DNA from: a virus
DNA length: 63,361 nucleotides
Virus record (IMG/VR): IMGVR_UViG_3300045581_000306
Location: 1 to 63,361 of that record
Strand: one strand, 5' to 3'
The number at the start of each line of letters is the position of its first letter. Position 1 is the first letter of the stretch. The notes below the pieces were generated by a model. That model was given only the letters and a program-made list of their open reading frames with translations. It had not been told where the DNA came from and did not search any database. Both the position numbers and the translations under genes were made by a program. Shown here one piece after another: positions 55,130 through 63,361 of this stretch.

Positions 55130-57061
55130 TTATTTTTTAGTACCCAAATCTCCGTTAAAATTATATCTTTGTCCAGATTTTAATTTTGACCACTCTTCTT
55201 GTGATTTAATTAAAATCGGTGCATTTTCTTGAATTGGTTGAAAATTAGTTTGTTTTTCAGTTTTTAACAAATTTTTTTCATGTGCTTCTAATTTATTTTG
55301 CACATCTGTTGCCCTTTTTTCTATATCTTCAAGAACTTTTAAATATTTTTCTTTGTGTAAATTCTTAACATCAAGACTGCCTTGAAGCGAAGTTAACATT
55401 TTAAGTTCAGCATCTGATAATGCACCAAGACTTCCTCCTGCCGCTTTTAAATCTACCAATTCTTGGAAACCAATAATTCCTTTTATAGTTTCGTTAAGTG
55501 ATTCAACTGTACTAGCATCAGTTGGAAATGGAAGTTTTGACAATAAATTTGCCATGCCTCCAACGCCGGGACTTACACCTCCAATAATTCCACGAATTTC
55601 AGAAATTGCTTTTTTTAATGTTTTTGCCCTATCAATTCCAACTTCAACTGTTTTAACTTGCTGCTCAACAGGCACAGCAGGAACATATGTTGTAGTAACA
55701 GTCCCGTCCTTATTAGTCACTTGTTTCAGTACCATTCCTTTAGGAACTTTCTCCATTGGAGATGGTTCATCTTCTGTAATTCTTACATAATGCAAGCGTG
55801 TTCCCTTTTCGCCTTTTTCAATATCAATTGTAGCCTTAACGCCTAGTTGTTGCTCTAAAATCTTCTTTGCCATTCGCGCATCGGCAGCACTTTTAAATGG
55901 TCTGCCAGTTAATGAACTTTCAGCACGATATCTATACTCTTCTTCAGTTTCCTGAATTGGTTCAGCAATCAATGTTTCTGAAGGCGCAGCTTCAGGTAAT
56001 GGTACTTCAACAGGTATTGCTTTTCTAATTGGTATTCCTTCCGCTCCAGATACAGGTACTGTTTCTAAAGTTTCTCCACCTACTACTGCTTTCCCAAGGC
56101 TTTCTGGATATGCATACTGTGCTTGTTCTGGAACTTTTACTGGAGGTAATGAATATCCTTCTTCTTGTGTTGGAATAGGAGTAATGGCACTTATATTAGA
56201 AAAAATTCCTTGTTCTGAAGCGGGTTTAGAATCAATTACAGGTGGATTGCTTAACCCAGCTAAAGCACCTTCAATTTTTTTAACAGAACTTGAAAGTCTT
56301 TTATAATCCATTAAAGCACTTTCAGGAATAGCCCCAAGACTTGCAAGCCGTTCAAGCTCTTGAATATTATTTTCCTTTAAGGCTTTTTCGGCTTCCCATT
56401 TTACTGATTTTGGGAATGAACTAACAAGTTTTTGTTTTGCTTCATCAAGAGATTTTTGCCTGTCTTGCAAAGCAACTTCAACTTTTTGTTCTTTTAATTG
56501 CGTAGCAGACGATACATCTGTAGATGGAATAACCTGTTCAGAAACAGATGTGTTATCAGATGGTATTTCTTCTGGTTTTTTATTAAGATTTGGTCTATAA
56601 AAGTCACCCCAGTTTATTTCACCAGACTCAACAGCATCAGTATCTTCTTTTTCTTTTAAATCTTCATTTTTTGCAGTTGCCGCTTGGACTTGTTGACCAA
56701 GCAAACTTAACCTTGCTTGCTTTATAAGTTTTTCTTCTTCTGTTGGAGTAGCTTTAATTTGAGCAAGATGAACATCTCGTAAATATTTAAGTGCTTCATC
56801 ATCTTTTTTCTCTTCGCGTTCACGCTTTTTGACATAAGCAGTCGTGATGCCCTCCAATGCTGCACCTGCTCCTTTACTCACGCCTTCAATCGCGCCAAGA
56901 CCTACTAATTCTTCTCCAGCAGAACGGATTTGAAATGGTTTATCTTCTCTAAAAGATAATGCCGTGTGCTGGATACTTGCAACAGGACGCATCCCGGCAA
57001 GCGGAGATTCGCTTCGGATTGTCGCGAATTGCGGTGAAAAAGAGTAGGATTCTGATGCCAT
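55130..57061 (-). CDS. Large internal virion-like protein
   Basis: 643 residues, mostly helical and charged, with a Pro/Glu-rich middle (about 270-380) and a helix-rich C-terminal part (IGFQELVDLKAAGGSLGALS, KYLKVLEDIEKRATDVQNKL). An N-terminal KPFQIRSAGEELVG matches MPFQIRSSGENAVY of the protein at 59007-59420, implying a shared docking motif. Likely an internal core/ejection protein by position before the polyvalent gene. Confidence 0.65.
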   Translation of the reverse strand: MASESYSFSPQFATIRSESPLAGMRPVASIQHTALSFREDKPFQIRSAGEELVGLGAIEGVSKGAGAALEGITTAYVKKREREEKKDDEALKYLRDVHLAQIKATPTEEEKLIKQARLSLLGQQVQAATAKNEDLKEKEDTDAVESGEINWGDFYRPNLNKKPEEIPSDNTSVSEQVIPSTDVSSATQLKEQKVEVALQDRQKSLDEAKQKLVSSFPKSVKWEAEKALKENNIQELERLASLGAIPESALMDYKRLSSSVKKIEGALAGLSNPPVIDSKPASEQGIFSNISAITPIPTQEEGYSLPPVKVPEQAQYAYPESLGKAVVGGETLETVPVSGAEGIPIRKAIPVEVPLPEAAPSETLIAEPIQETEEEYRYRAESSLTGRPFKSAADARMAKKILEQQLGVKATIDIEKGEKGTRLHYVRITEDEPSPMEKVPKGMVLKQVTNKDGTVTTTYVPAVPVEQQVKTVEVGIDRAKTLKKAISEIRGIIGGVSPGVGGMANLLSKLPFPTDASTVESLNETIKGIIGFQELVDLKAAGGSLGALSDAELKMLTSLQGSLDVKNLHKEKYLKVLEDIEKRATDVQNKLEAHEKNLLKTEKQTNFQPIQENAPILIKSQEEWSKLKSGQRYNFNGDLGTKK

Positions 57062-57062
57062 G

Positions 57063-57620
57063 TTACATTCCTCCGAATTGTAGCCCGGATGCTGTTGGTA
57101 AAGTGAAACGATTCGTTGATTGTTGGGTTCCTCCGGTTCCTACATTCGATGCCATTGCTTGAGGAATGCCCATTTGTCCTGCGCCGGGCGCATTAGTAGC
57201 AGCAGGCCCAGCAACACCACCAGCACCACCAGCGGCAGCAATCTTTTGTTGTTGTGCAGTCGCCATATTGTAGCCAGACCCAGCGACAGCAGTCTGTCCT
57301 GCGCCTTGAGCGGCTTGCTGATCTAGCTTTTGCTGATTCTCTGCCATTGACTGAAAATTCTTTTGAAGATTGCTTTCAGCAGAACGACGAAAATCTGCGG
57401 CTTTTTGATTTTCAGCTTGGATAGCTTGTTGACGCTCACGCTCAGCTTTCTCTGCGGCAAGACGCTTCTGCTCTGCCTCTGCGGCTTTTCGAGCGGCTTC
57501 CATTTGTGCCTGCATCTGCGCTTGCTGTGCCTGCATCTGCGCTTGCATTTGCGAGTTTTGATCTGATGATTGACTTCCGCCACCACCACTAGATTTTTTT
57601 CTTCCGCCTCGTCCACCCAT
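57063..57620 (-). CDS. MGG-series virion protein 1
   Basis: 185 residues. It begins MGGRGGRKKSSGGGGSQSSD, continues as a Gln/Ala/Lys coiled coil (QMQAQMQAQQAQMQAQMEAA) and ends in a Gly/Ala-rich part with FTLPTASGLQFGGM. Shine-Dalgarno GGAGG stands nine bases upstream of the ATG. It shares its first residues and its end with the next two MGG proteins. Probably an internal virion or ejection protein. Confidence 0.7.
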   Translation of the reverse strand: MGGRGGRKKSSGGGGSQSSDQNSQMQAQMQAQQAQMQAQMEAARKAAEAEQKRLAAEKAERERQQAIQAENQKAADFRRSAESNLQKNFQSMAENQQKLDQQAAQGAGQTAVAGSGYNMATAQQQKIAAAGGAGGVAGPAATNAPGAGQMGIPQAMASNVGTGGTQQSTNRFTLPTASGLQFGGM

Positions 57621-57622
57621 AA

Positions 57623-58135
57623 TTATGTTCCTCCGAATTGAAGACCAGTTGTTTTAGGCAAAGCAAAAGCATTGCTTGCCGTTGGTTTGTTTAATTCTGT
57701 AGTTGGCAAATTTGCCATTGCACCCATGTCAATAAGTGCTTTTTGTCGAGCCGCTCCTAAATTGTATCCGCCACCAGTTGCAGCAGTTCCTGCCGCCATT
57801 TGAGCTTGTCGTTCTTGCTCTAGTTTATTCTGGTCAGAAATTTGTTGAATATTAGAAAGAGCAGACAACTCTTCCTGCGCCTTTGACTCTTGCTGGCGAC
57901 GAAGTTGTTGAGCGGCGGCATTCTGTGATTCAATTGCCGCTTGCCGCTGCTGTTCTTCAACACGCTTGCGTTCGGCTTCATATGCTGCTTGTTGCTCTTG
58001 ATACATTTGCATCTGTTGCGCCATCTGCTGATTAAACATAGCTTGCTGCATTTGCATCTCTTGCGCTCGCAGATTTTGTTCTGCTCTAATTTGGCTTTTA
58101 CTTGGGCCGCCTCCGCCACCAAACATACCTCCCAT
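57623..58135 (-). CDS. MGG-series virion protein 2
   Basis: 170 residues from ATG at 58135, chosen by AAAGGA upstream and by avoiding overlap with the previous gene. MGGMFGGGGGPSKSQIRAEQ, a Met/Gln-rich coiled coil (QMQQAMFNQQMAQQMQMYQE), a GGGYNLGAARQKAL segment also seen in protein 1 (GSGYNMATAQQQ), and the end FALPKTTGLQFGGT. Paralogue of protein 1. Confidence 0.7.
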   Translation of the reverse strand: MGGMFGGGGGPSKSQIRAEQNLRAQEMQMQQAMFNQQMAQQMQMYQEQQAAYEAERKRVEEQQRQAAIESQNAAAQQLRRQQESKAQEELSALSNIQQISDQNKLEQERQAQMAAGTAATGGGYNLGAARQKALIDMGAMANLPTTELNKPTASNAFALPKTTGLQFGGT

Positions 58136-58160
58136 TTTATTATTTCCTTTCTTTTTATTT

Positions 58161-58727
58161 TTATACCCCGCCAAACTTTATGTTTGACATATCGGGCATT
58201 TGAAAAGTATTTGCCGCAACGCTTTTGGTTGTTGCTGTTGCAGGTTTGTAAATATATTCGGCAGGCATAGAAGAAAGTGCAGTTGTATCACCAACTTGAC
58301 TTTGTGCAAGTGCAGTTGTTGCTGGAGCAGTCGTTGTTGCTTGAGGTGATTGACTAACTTGAGCAGGAGCAGTAGTTGCAGTTGGATAAATTTCTCCTTG
58401 AGTACGCAAATTTGCTAATTTAGCTTGCTGTTGTTGACGCATATTCCCCAACATTTGTTGTTGTTGCGCGAAGTATTCAGGATTGCTGCTCAACCCTTTT
58501 GTCATTGGCGTATAACTGCTGCTTCCTCCACCTAAATTCCATTGCAATTTCCCGTAATTTTTATCCAAAGTAAATGGCTTTTTGCCAGCAATCATACTGG
58601 TTGGCAAAATTCCCATTGGATCCATAATATTAAGAGGATCAACAACTTTATTAACTGACCTCCAGAACTTTCCAGACATTCCTCCCGGCCCTTTTAGTCC
58701 TGTTTTAGAAATAATTAATCCACCCAT
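58161..58727 (-). CDS. MGG-series virion protein 3
   Basis: 188 residues: MGGLIISKTGLKGPGGMSGK, a middle of Gln-rich helix (FAQQQQMLGNMRQQQQAKLA) and Ala/Thr-rich linker, ending FQMPDMSNIKFGGV, the same closing motif as proteins 1 and 2. The membrane-free sequence suits an internal virion protein. Confidence 0.65.
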   Translation of the reverse strand: MGGLIISKTGLKGPGGMSGKFWRSVNKVVDPLNIMDPMGILPTSMIAGKKPFTLDKNYGKLQWNLGGGSSSYTPMTKGLSSNPEYFAQQQQMLGNMRQQQQAKLANLRTQGEIYPTATTAPAQVSQSPQATTTAPATTALAQSQVGDTTALSSMPAEYIYKPATATTKSVAANTFQMPDMSNIKFGGV

Positions 58728-58728
58728 A

Positions 58729-59010
58729 TTAAATTCCTAGTTTTGCTCTAGCCTCCAAACATAATTCCGATCCGGGTTCAAATAACCTACACGCTTGTGG
58801 TCTGCAATTATAAACAGAACACTTAACTTTAGTTCCTACCTCACCTTCCAAAGCAACGCATCTATTATTTTCTGTCTTCATTAGCGGGTAGTCGGTTCGT
58901 TGCATTTCAATAGGAATGCCAATTGCGTCTGATCGATCTCGTTTGAAGATCGGCCATGACCACTTAAAACTGCAACAGGCTCCACATTTTTCACAATCAT
59001 AGTTCGTCAC
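58729..59010 (-). CDS. CxxCxxCC metal-binding protein (YkgJ-like)
   Basis: 93 residues with GTG start, overlapping the upstream stop (GTGA). MTNYDCEKCGACCSFKW carries the CxxCxxCC pattern (Cys6, 9, 12, 13), and VKCSVYNCRPQACRLFEPGS the distal Cys ligands, the signature of YkgJ-type zinc/iron chelating proteins. It sits among virion genes next to a PAPS-reductase-like gene, so a redox or metal role in assembly or modification is possible. Confidence 0.8.
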   Translation of the reverse strand: MTNYDCEKCGACCSFKWSWPIFKRDRSDAIGIPIEMQRTDYPLMKTENNRCVALEGEVGTKVKCSVYNCRPQACRLFEPGSELCLEARAKLGI

Positions 59011-59420
59011 ATTCCGTACATTTTACCAACGCCACCAATTGCGCTACTAGCTAAAGTTTTTGCCGCATTACCCCAAGCATCGTAGACTGCATTTTCGCCA
59101 GAACTGCGAATTTGGAATGGCATATTCGGCATGAAATTCAAGCCTTCTTTTTGATTCTTCTGAAGCATTTCAAGCATCTTCAAATATTTCTCTGCTTGAT
59201 CTTGACTTTGCATCGCATTCGACTCGGAAGAGTCGAAATTAATGCCTCTGATGCCTTCAGCAAATGCTCCAAGACCTTGTGCTATTCGTTTATTTTGAGC
59301 TTGAGATGCATCAAAAGCAGCAAGGTCTGCTGCGGTTGCCCGTGTTGCTGGACGAACTTCTGCTTGTGGGTTGAATGCTCCACCCGGCGTTGTACTTGTT
59401 GCTGAATTTGCTCCTCCCAT
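59007..59420 (-). CDS. MGG-series virion protein 4
   Basis: 137 residues from ATG at 59420, preceded by AAGGAG. MGGANSATSTTPGGAFNPQA, a helical middle, and MPFQIRSSGENAVYDAWG, the motif shared with the 643-residue protein; it ends IGGVGKMYGM. Short phage internal-virion-like protein. A longer frame from 59441 would overlap the upstream gene. Confidence 0.65.
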   Translation of the reverse strand: MGGANSATSTTPGGAFNPQAEVRPATRATAADLAAFDASQAQNKRIAQGLGAFAEGIRGINFDSSESNAMQSQDQAEKYLKMLEMLQKNQKEGLNFMPNMPFQIRSSGENAVYDAWGNAAKTLASSAIGGVGKMYGM

Positions 59421-59421
59421 A

Positions 59422-60276
59422 TTATTTCTCCTTCCATTCAACAGGTCGAAATCCCAGATCGGGAATTACGATATCTTCGTAGGGTGCTAAATGTGAAATG
59501 TTGCTGATTGTTGCTTTTAACTTCGGACAATGCACATGACTGCCCTGATGCCGATCAACGCAATTCAAACAGGTCGGATAGAAGTCGGCATTCTGTGATT
59601 TATCTGGGTTGTTGACCCATTGCTTTGCGCTTGTGTGAATGTTGATCCGCTCAACATAACGAGTCGGATCAGGCTCGACATTGTTATCGATCAGATACTT
59701 GAAGATGTCGTGATCCATCCAGCCGTGCATGGGGTATAAACTCACAGGACTGCCCTCTGCGTAGCGAATTTCCTGCGACAATGGTACATGACCCTTGATC
59801 AAATCTGTATCGGAATTTTTCGTTCCAATCCACACCGATTCCCAAGGCCAATTGAAAGTGCCTGTTGGGCGTTTCAAGAAGTCATCAACGCCACACATGA
59901 ATTTCTCGCCTTCCTTTGGACGCTCGGTTCCTAAAGATAGCACAACTGCTTTGGTTCCCCATTGAAAGTAGTGAAGGAGATCAAAACGAACCTCGCCAGT
60001 CTCGGTATCAGGCCCATCTGCGAGCGCATATCGACTAGCCGGGTACTCGTAAACAGTCAAGTTCCATTCTTTAATTAATCGGTCTGAATAAGCGTAGCGT
60101 TCACGAAATTTAGGTTGGCGGAACTGGATTACAGGAACGTCAATTCCAGCTTTAAAACGAAGCAAGTGCAGCATGGCAGTTGAGTCCTTGCCCCCACTCC
60201 ACAAAACAACAGAGTTGGGCCAATTTTTAGCCCATAGCTTTGCTTTTTCAATCGTGCTTTCAACAAGTTTCGTCAT
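59422..60276 (-). CDS. PAPS-reductase-like PP-loop protein
   Basis: 284 residues. PP-loop WSGGKDSTAM (27-33 core SGGKDST) and a PAPS reductase/DndC-like fold: PVIQFRQPKFRERYAYSDRL, later PMHGWMDHDIFKYLIDNN and a Cys-His cluster (FYPTCLNCVDRHQGSHVHCP). Members adenylate or reduce sulfur or activate it for thiolation. Its place inside a virion operon, with the CxxCxxCC protein gene nearby, is notable. It overlaps its upstream neighbour by ATGA. Confidence 0.82.
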   Translation of the reverse strand: MTKLVESTIEKAKLWAKNWPNSVVLWSGGKDSTAMLHLLRFKAGIDVPVIQFRQPKFRERYAYSDRLIKEWNLTVYEYPASRYALADGPDTETGEVRFDLLHYFQWGTKAVVLSLGTERPKEGEKFMCGVDDFLKRPTGTFNWPWESVWIGTKNSDTDLIKGHVPLSQEIRYAEGSPVSLYPMHGWMDHDIFKYLIDNNVEPDPTRYVERINIHTSAKQWVNNPDKSQNADFYPTCLNCVDRHQGSHVHCPKLKATISNISHLAPYEDIVIPDLGFRPVEWKEK

Positions 60277-61145
60277 ATGATAATTGCTGCCGCGCCAATA
60301 GCCGCCCCACCTAGTGCTGCGCCACCACCAATCAATGCGCCTTTCATTTGATTCTGTGACTGCGCCCGTTGGCTTGCCGCATCATAAAGTGCTTGCTCGT
60401 ATTGCTGTCGATTTGCTCTAGAAGTTTGCTGTAAATTCAAAATCTCACCCATGTTTTTGGAAAGATAATCAAAAGCATTCTGCCTAGCTTGCCCAAGTCC
60501 TTCACCCATTGATTGCGCCCCGGCAAAAATGTTTTTTTGCCAGTCTGCCATAGCACCAAGATTTGCCGCTTCTGCCGCCATCCTGCCGCCAATTAACGCG
60601 CCGGGGTCTAGTCCTCCCATTGGTTTTGGTTGAGATTGAAGAAAACCTTGACGAATGTTGATGTCTTCTAAAATTCGCCTTCTGCCTTCTTCAGTTGACA
60701 TATCAGCAAGTGCTGATCGACCAAAAGTACTGGAAGGATCAACGCCTGTTGCGTAAGAAGCGGCAATACCTTTGTTCTGCAACCACTCATCCATTAAATT
60801 TTTAAAAGCAGGAGCAGATGTGGCTTGCTCAATTTGTTCTGGCAACTGGTAGCGCATACGAGCAGTTGCAGGAGAAAGCATTTGCTCAAATCTACGGGAT
60901 GTAGCCTCGTTACTTAATCCAAACTCTGCTGCCTGACGAGATGTTTTATCTGCATCAAAAGTTTGCATGAGAGGTTGCGTTTTGGAATAAAGATCAAAAA
61001 GCTGACCTTGAGTTTGCAATCCTGCAATTTGACCTTCCAAAGCACCACGGCCCATTTCTTGTTTTTGAGATAATAAAGCACCTTCCTGACTCATATCAGG
61101 ACGACTCATATATCTGCCAGCTTCAACTGTTGCTACACCTCCCAT
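60273..61145 (-). CDS. MGG-series virion protein 5, glycine-zipper C-terminus
   Basis: 290 residues: MGGVATVEAGRYMSRPDMSQ, a long helical body with Gln-rich coils, and a C-terminal glycine-zipper membrane segment (GALIGGGAALGGAAIGAAAI). This end suits a channel or membrane-inserting ejection protein. First of the MGG series after two small genes. Confidence 0.7.
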   Translation of the reverse strand: MGGVATVEAGRYMSRPDMSQEGALLSQKQEMGRGALEGQIAGLQTQGQLFDLYSKTQPLMQTFDADKTSRQAAEFGLSNEATSRRFEQMLSPATARMRYQLPEQIEQATSAPAFKNLMDEWLQNKGIAASYATGVDPSSTFGRSALADMSTEEGRRRILEDINIRQGFLQSQPKPMGGLDPGALIGGRMAAEAANLGAMADWQKNIFAGAQSMGEGLGQARQNAFDYLSKNMGEILNLQQTSRANRQQYEQALYDAASQRAQSQNQMKGALIGGGAALGGAAIGAAAIII

Positions 61146-61148
61146 AAA

Positions 61149-61538
61149 TTATTCCTTTCGTTTAAGATAATAGATTTCACGATTCATTCGTTCCAGTCCA
61201 AGTTTATCCATGATTTCATTAGTAAATGTAGGTCGATCTGCAATTAATGGAACTCCAATATAGCTCGGCCCTCCAGTAAATTGATTATGAACTCGCCAAT
61301 CATGCATCACTTGTACAACATCTCTTGGAGTTGTAAAGTCAGGGTGGAAAGCTGGATAGATAGTTGGAATGAATACATGATCACTATAGCCAATTAGCTT
61401 ATTGTCTCGGTAATGACCATAAACATTAATTTGAGGATGATCTACAACTTGATGATCAAATGTTTCCGCGAAATCAACAAGCTCAAGAAACTCTCCAGAG
61501 TCTTTAGGAATTAATTTATATTCAATAGGTGATCTCAT
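61149..61538 (-). CDS. GNAT-like small protein
   Basis: 129 residues: NKLIGYSDHVFIPTIYPAFH then PDFTTPRDVVQVMHDWRVHN and MDKLGLERMNREIYYLKRK, an order reminiscent of GNAT acyltransferases (strand, helix, then 'klG...R...Y'). Similar small proteins occur among podovirus tail and internal genes. Enzymatic activity is not assured. Confidence 0.5.
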   Translation of the reverse strand: MRSPIEYKLIPKDSGEFLELVDFAETFDHQVVDHPQINVYGHYRDNKLIGYSDHVFIPTIYPAFHPDFTTPRDVVQVMHDWRVHNQFTGGPSYIGVPLIADRPTFTNEIMDKLGLERMNREIYYLKRKE

Positions 61539-61545
61539 GTATTTA

Positions 61546-61797
61546 TTAGTTGAAACCTACGAACACATCGTCAGGTACTGGGCCTTGCTTAAACCCAGTA
61601 TACTTTGACCCAATTTGATCCAAAACATCTTGCCGATCTTTGTATGTGCCACACAAGGCACATGGCAAGCAGTTGTTTTGATTTTTTTCAAACGGAATTG
61701 ACGAGTAAACCGGGACGATGAATTCATCGGCAAACGGACTAATGAACTTATTTGGAAAGTTCGTCAATCTTATTTTTGCTTTATCGATACTTGGCAT
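61546..61797 (-). CDS. Small hypothetical tail-region protein
   Basis: 83 residues, MPSIDKAKIRLTNFPNKFIS, with a CLPCALCGTY Cys set and a short helical end. Not recognised. It lies one base after the nozzle gene and seven before the GNAT-like gene. Confidence 0.55.
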   Translation of the reverse strand: MPSIDKAKIRLTNFPNKFISPFADEFIVPVYSSIPFEKNQNNCLPCALCGTYKDRQDVLDQIGSKYTGFKQGPVPDDVFVGFN

Positions 61798-61798
61798 A

Positions 61799-63361
61799 TT
61801 AGCAAGGATTGTTCGCTTTGAATTCTTGTGCGGCGTTTGTCGCGGCTTGCTCGGCTAGCTTGCTCGCCTCTTCCTTCGCATGACTATAAGAAACAGTTGA
61901 AATAAAAGATGCGCTTGCGGTAGCTGAAATAGTCTTACTGCTACTAGTACAAGACAGAGTCACAGTCTTGTAAACCTTCGCGCTCCAAGTCTGCTGATTA
62001 AGCGAAATATTTTCATATGGGCTAGGCTCAAGATCGATAGTAAAATTCTCGCCATTTGAACCAACGACACATGACTTCGTTTCGTTAGCTTGAGGGATTC
62101 CTGTGGCTTTCTCGCTCCAAGGATCGATAAACAACCGCACGATCTCAATTCCCATTTCGCCACACCATTCGACAAGAATTGAAAAAGCCTTGTCAACATC
62201 GTTGGTTAATGGGCTTTCGCAGGTTTCATACGATGGGAGCCTGCCAGCAGATTCTGTGATCAACCTGCGATATTGAGTGTTGAGAAACCCAACATTATTA
62301 ATCTGCTCTTCGTAATCTGATCCTTTATACTGCCACTCGTTCGTAACTGCCAAAATCCGCTGGTTCAAGATTGGCAGATATTTTCCCTTGCTGCCTTTGT
62401 AACTTACTTTGACATCAACTGTGCCGCCGATCTCTGTAGCTTCAATTTCAGAGTAAATAAACTGCTTTAAATCCATGCCGTCTCCGAGCAATGGAGTTTC
62501 TAACTGGCAATAAATCCGATTGTATAATTCCGTTGTAGACCCATCAGGATTGATTTGAAGATAAGAATCGTAGCGTTCTGGCTGAAATGCCTCCCAGAGA
62601 TGATTGTACGAACCATCAGCAGTCGGAGCATAGTCAATAGAAAATTGAAAGCATCGATTTTGATTGTCGATCTTGCCAGTTGTCCATTGCACCGGGCGAG
62701 TACCAGTCCATACTCCTGCCCATGCTGGTTGCCTTGCCGCGCCCCATTCTGCTGCTGGCGCATAGTCCATTACCATCGTGTCAGTATTTAGCTTTGACAA
62801 GTATGGAACGGAGTACATGAGATAGTTCTCAAATGAAACCGCACAAATGTTGGAAGGATCGCCATCCATCAATCGTTTCGTTCGCGCCATCTCGATGTCT
62901 TTAAACAAGACCTGCGATGAGAGGTAGCTTGCTGCCGCCACATCCGCCGCGACAAGTCCGCCATCCGAATACCACCACATCTGCCCTGCTTGGAACGCAA
63001 TTGAGCGAGATGCTACACAACCAACAGTCGGGTAAAGCGTATTTTGAAAATTAGCAGTAGTCGGCCATTGGGAACGATCCAAAATTCCGCTTGCAAGGGA
63101 ATAAGTAGCCCGATCTGTAAAAACGATCAAACGAGTAGATGTGTCCTGACCTACATACGAAACAAGACCTGTGACTGGTCGCACAAAAGCAAAGTCTCCG
63201 CGCCCAGTTCCTGTCTTGCGTTCCTCCCACGAGGTTGGATCGCCAAGATCGGATGCAAGAACAATATTCTTTTCGGCGATCCACATCCGATTGCCAGAAT
63301 ATGCCATGTGAGTCCCAGTTGGAATGTTGTGATCCTGATTGCCAACCTTGTCAGACCCATC
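61799..63361 (-). CDS. Tail nozzle / tubular-B-like protein, C-terminal part
   Basis: The rest of the gene that starts at 715. The ATG at 63307 is internal, not the start. Sequence includes RLIVFTDRATYSLASG, FQAGQMWWYSDGGLVAADVA and LNTQYRRLITESAGRLPSYE, beta-propeller-like. The C-terminal 130 residues have a further beta domain ending in an Ala-rich helix (SHAKEEASKLAEQAATNAAQ). Together with the N-terminal part it makes about 709 residues. Confidence 0.7.
   Translation of the reverse strand, partial: DGSDKVGNQDHNIPTGTHMAYSGNRMWIAEKNIVLASDLGDPTSWEERKTGTGRGDFAFVRPVTGLVSYVGQDTSTRLIVFTDRATYSLASGILDRSQWPTTANFQNTLYPTVGCVASRSIAFQAGQMWWYSDGGLVAADVAAASYLSSQVLFKDIEMARTKRLMDGDPSNICAVSFENYLMYSVPYLSKLNTDTMVMDYAPAAEWGAARQPAWAGVWTGTRPVQWTTGKIDNQNRCFQFSIDYAPTADGSYNHLWEAFQPERYDSYLQINPDGSTTELYNRIYCQLETPLLGDGMDLKQFIYSEIEATEIGGTVDVKVSYKGSKGKYLPILNQRILAVTNEWQYKGSDYEEQINNVGFLNTQYRRLITESAGRLPSYETCESPLTNDVDKAFSILVEWCGEMGIEIVRLFIDPWSEKATGIPQANETKSCVVGSNGENFTIDLEPSPYENISLNQQTWSAKVYKTVTLSCTSSSKTISATASASFISTVSYSHAKEEASKLAEQAATNAAQEFKANNPC
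63236..63361. repeat. Terminal direct repeat, right copy
   Basis: Identical to 23-148; closes the circle. The upstream base context here (63206-63235) reads through the nozzle gene in frame, so this copy shows the genuine flank. Confidence 0.95.

Noticed and set aside
61799-63307. ATG at 63307 as the start of the nozzle gene
   Set aside because: The frame stays open to the contig edge and continues at the left edge to ATG 715, which abuts the adaptor stop codon.

Overview
The window is a complete or nearly complete genome of a tailed dsDNA bacteriophage, closed as a circle. Bases 23-148 repeat exactly as 63236-63361, and the tail gene cut by the left edge (715 downward) continues in frame at the right edge (63361 to 61799). 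The head-tail genes look podovirus-like: a large portal, a T7-gp11-like adaptor, a nozzle-like protein, a series of internal virion proteins and a 2835-residue polyvalent protein, with no tape measure, sheath or tail-tube genes recognised. No integrase, repressor or partition gene was found, so a strictly lytic life is likely. The host is uncertain. A fibre made of autotransporter-associated beta-strand repeats and many A/T-rich leaders without Shine-Dalgarno sequences hint at a freshwater bacterium such as a verrucomicrobium, but this is inference.

Nearly all genes lie on the minus strand and read right to left around the circle. EARLY/MIDDLE (about 46.2 to 34.6 kb): many small genes, four copies of a shared promoter, a LuxR-type HTH protein, a DUF932-like protein, lipoprotein and membrane peptides, a RecT-like annealing protein, a PD-(D/E)XK nuclease, a DUF1376-type initiator carrying putative origin repeats inside the gene, a DnaC-like loader, an SSB-like protein and a RusA-like resolvase split over two frames. 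PACKAGING/METABOLISM (34.6-28.2 kb): small terminase, MazG, a glycosyltransferase, dCMP deaminase, Zn-ribbon proteins and large terminase. HEAD (28.2-20.0 kb): portal, scaffold-like protein, tRNA-Leu, two glycosyltransferases, a structured leader and the major capsid protein.

RECEPTOR BINDING/LYSIS (19.9-4.9 kb): a long array of fibre proteins (coiled coil, collagen-like GAT repeats, BspA/DUF285, PATR, pectate-lyase-like tailspikes), with a lysis cassette at 13.9-12.0 kb that is interrupted by the only plus-strand gene, an HNH endonuclease with its own promoter. TAIL/EJECTION (4.9 kb across the junction to 46.6 kb): adaptor, nozzle, a series of 'MGG' virion proteins interspersed with a PAPS-reductase-like and a CxxCxxCC protein, a large coiled-coil protein, the polyvalent protein, a small basic protein and a tRNA-Met ending in a hairpin that closes the late region.

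Gene packing is tight, with ATGA, TAATG or TGATG overlaps at most junctions. No stretch above 300 bases is without a gene; the longest gap is the 241-base leader upstream of the capsid gene. Ten genes under 60 codons are included because junction overlaps, motifs or Shine-Dalgarno sequences support them.
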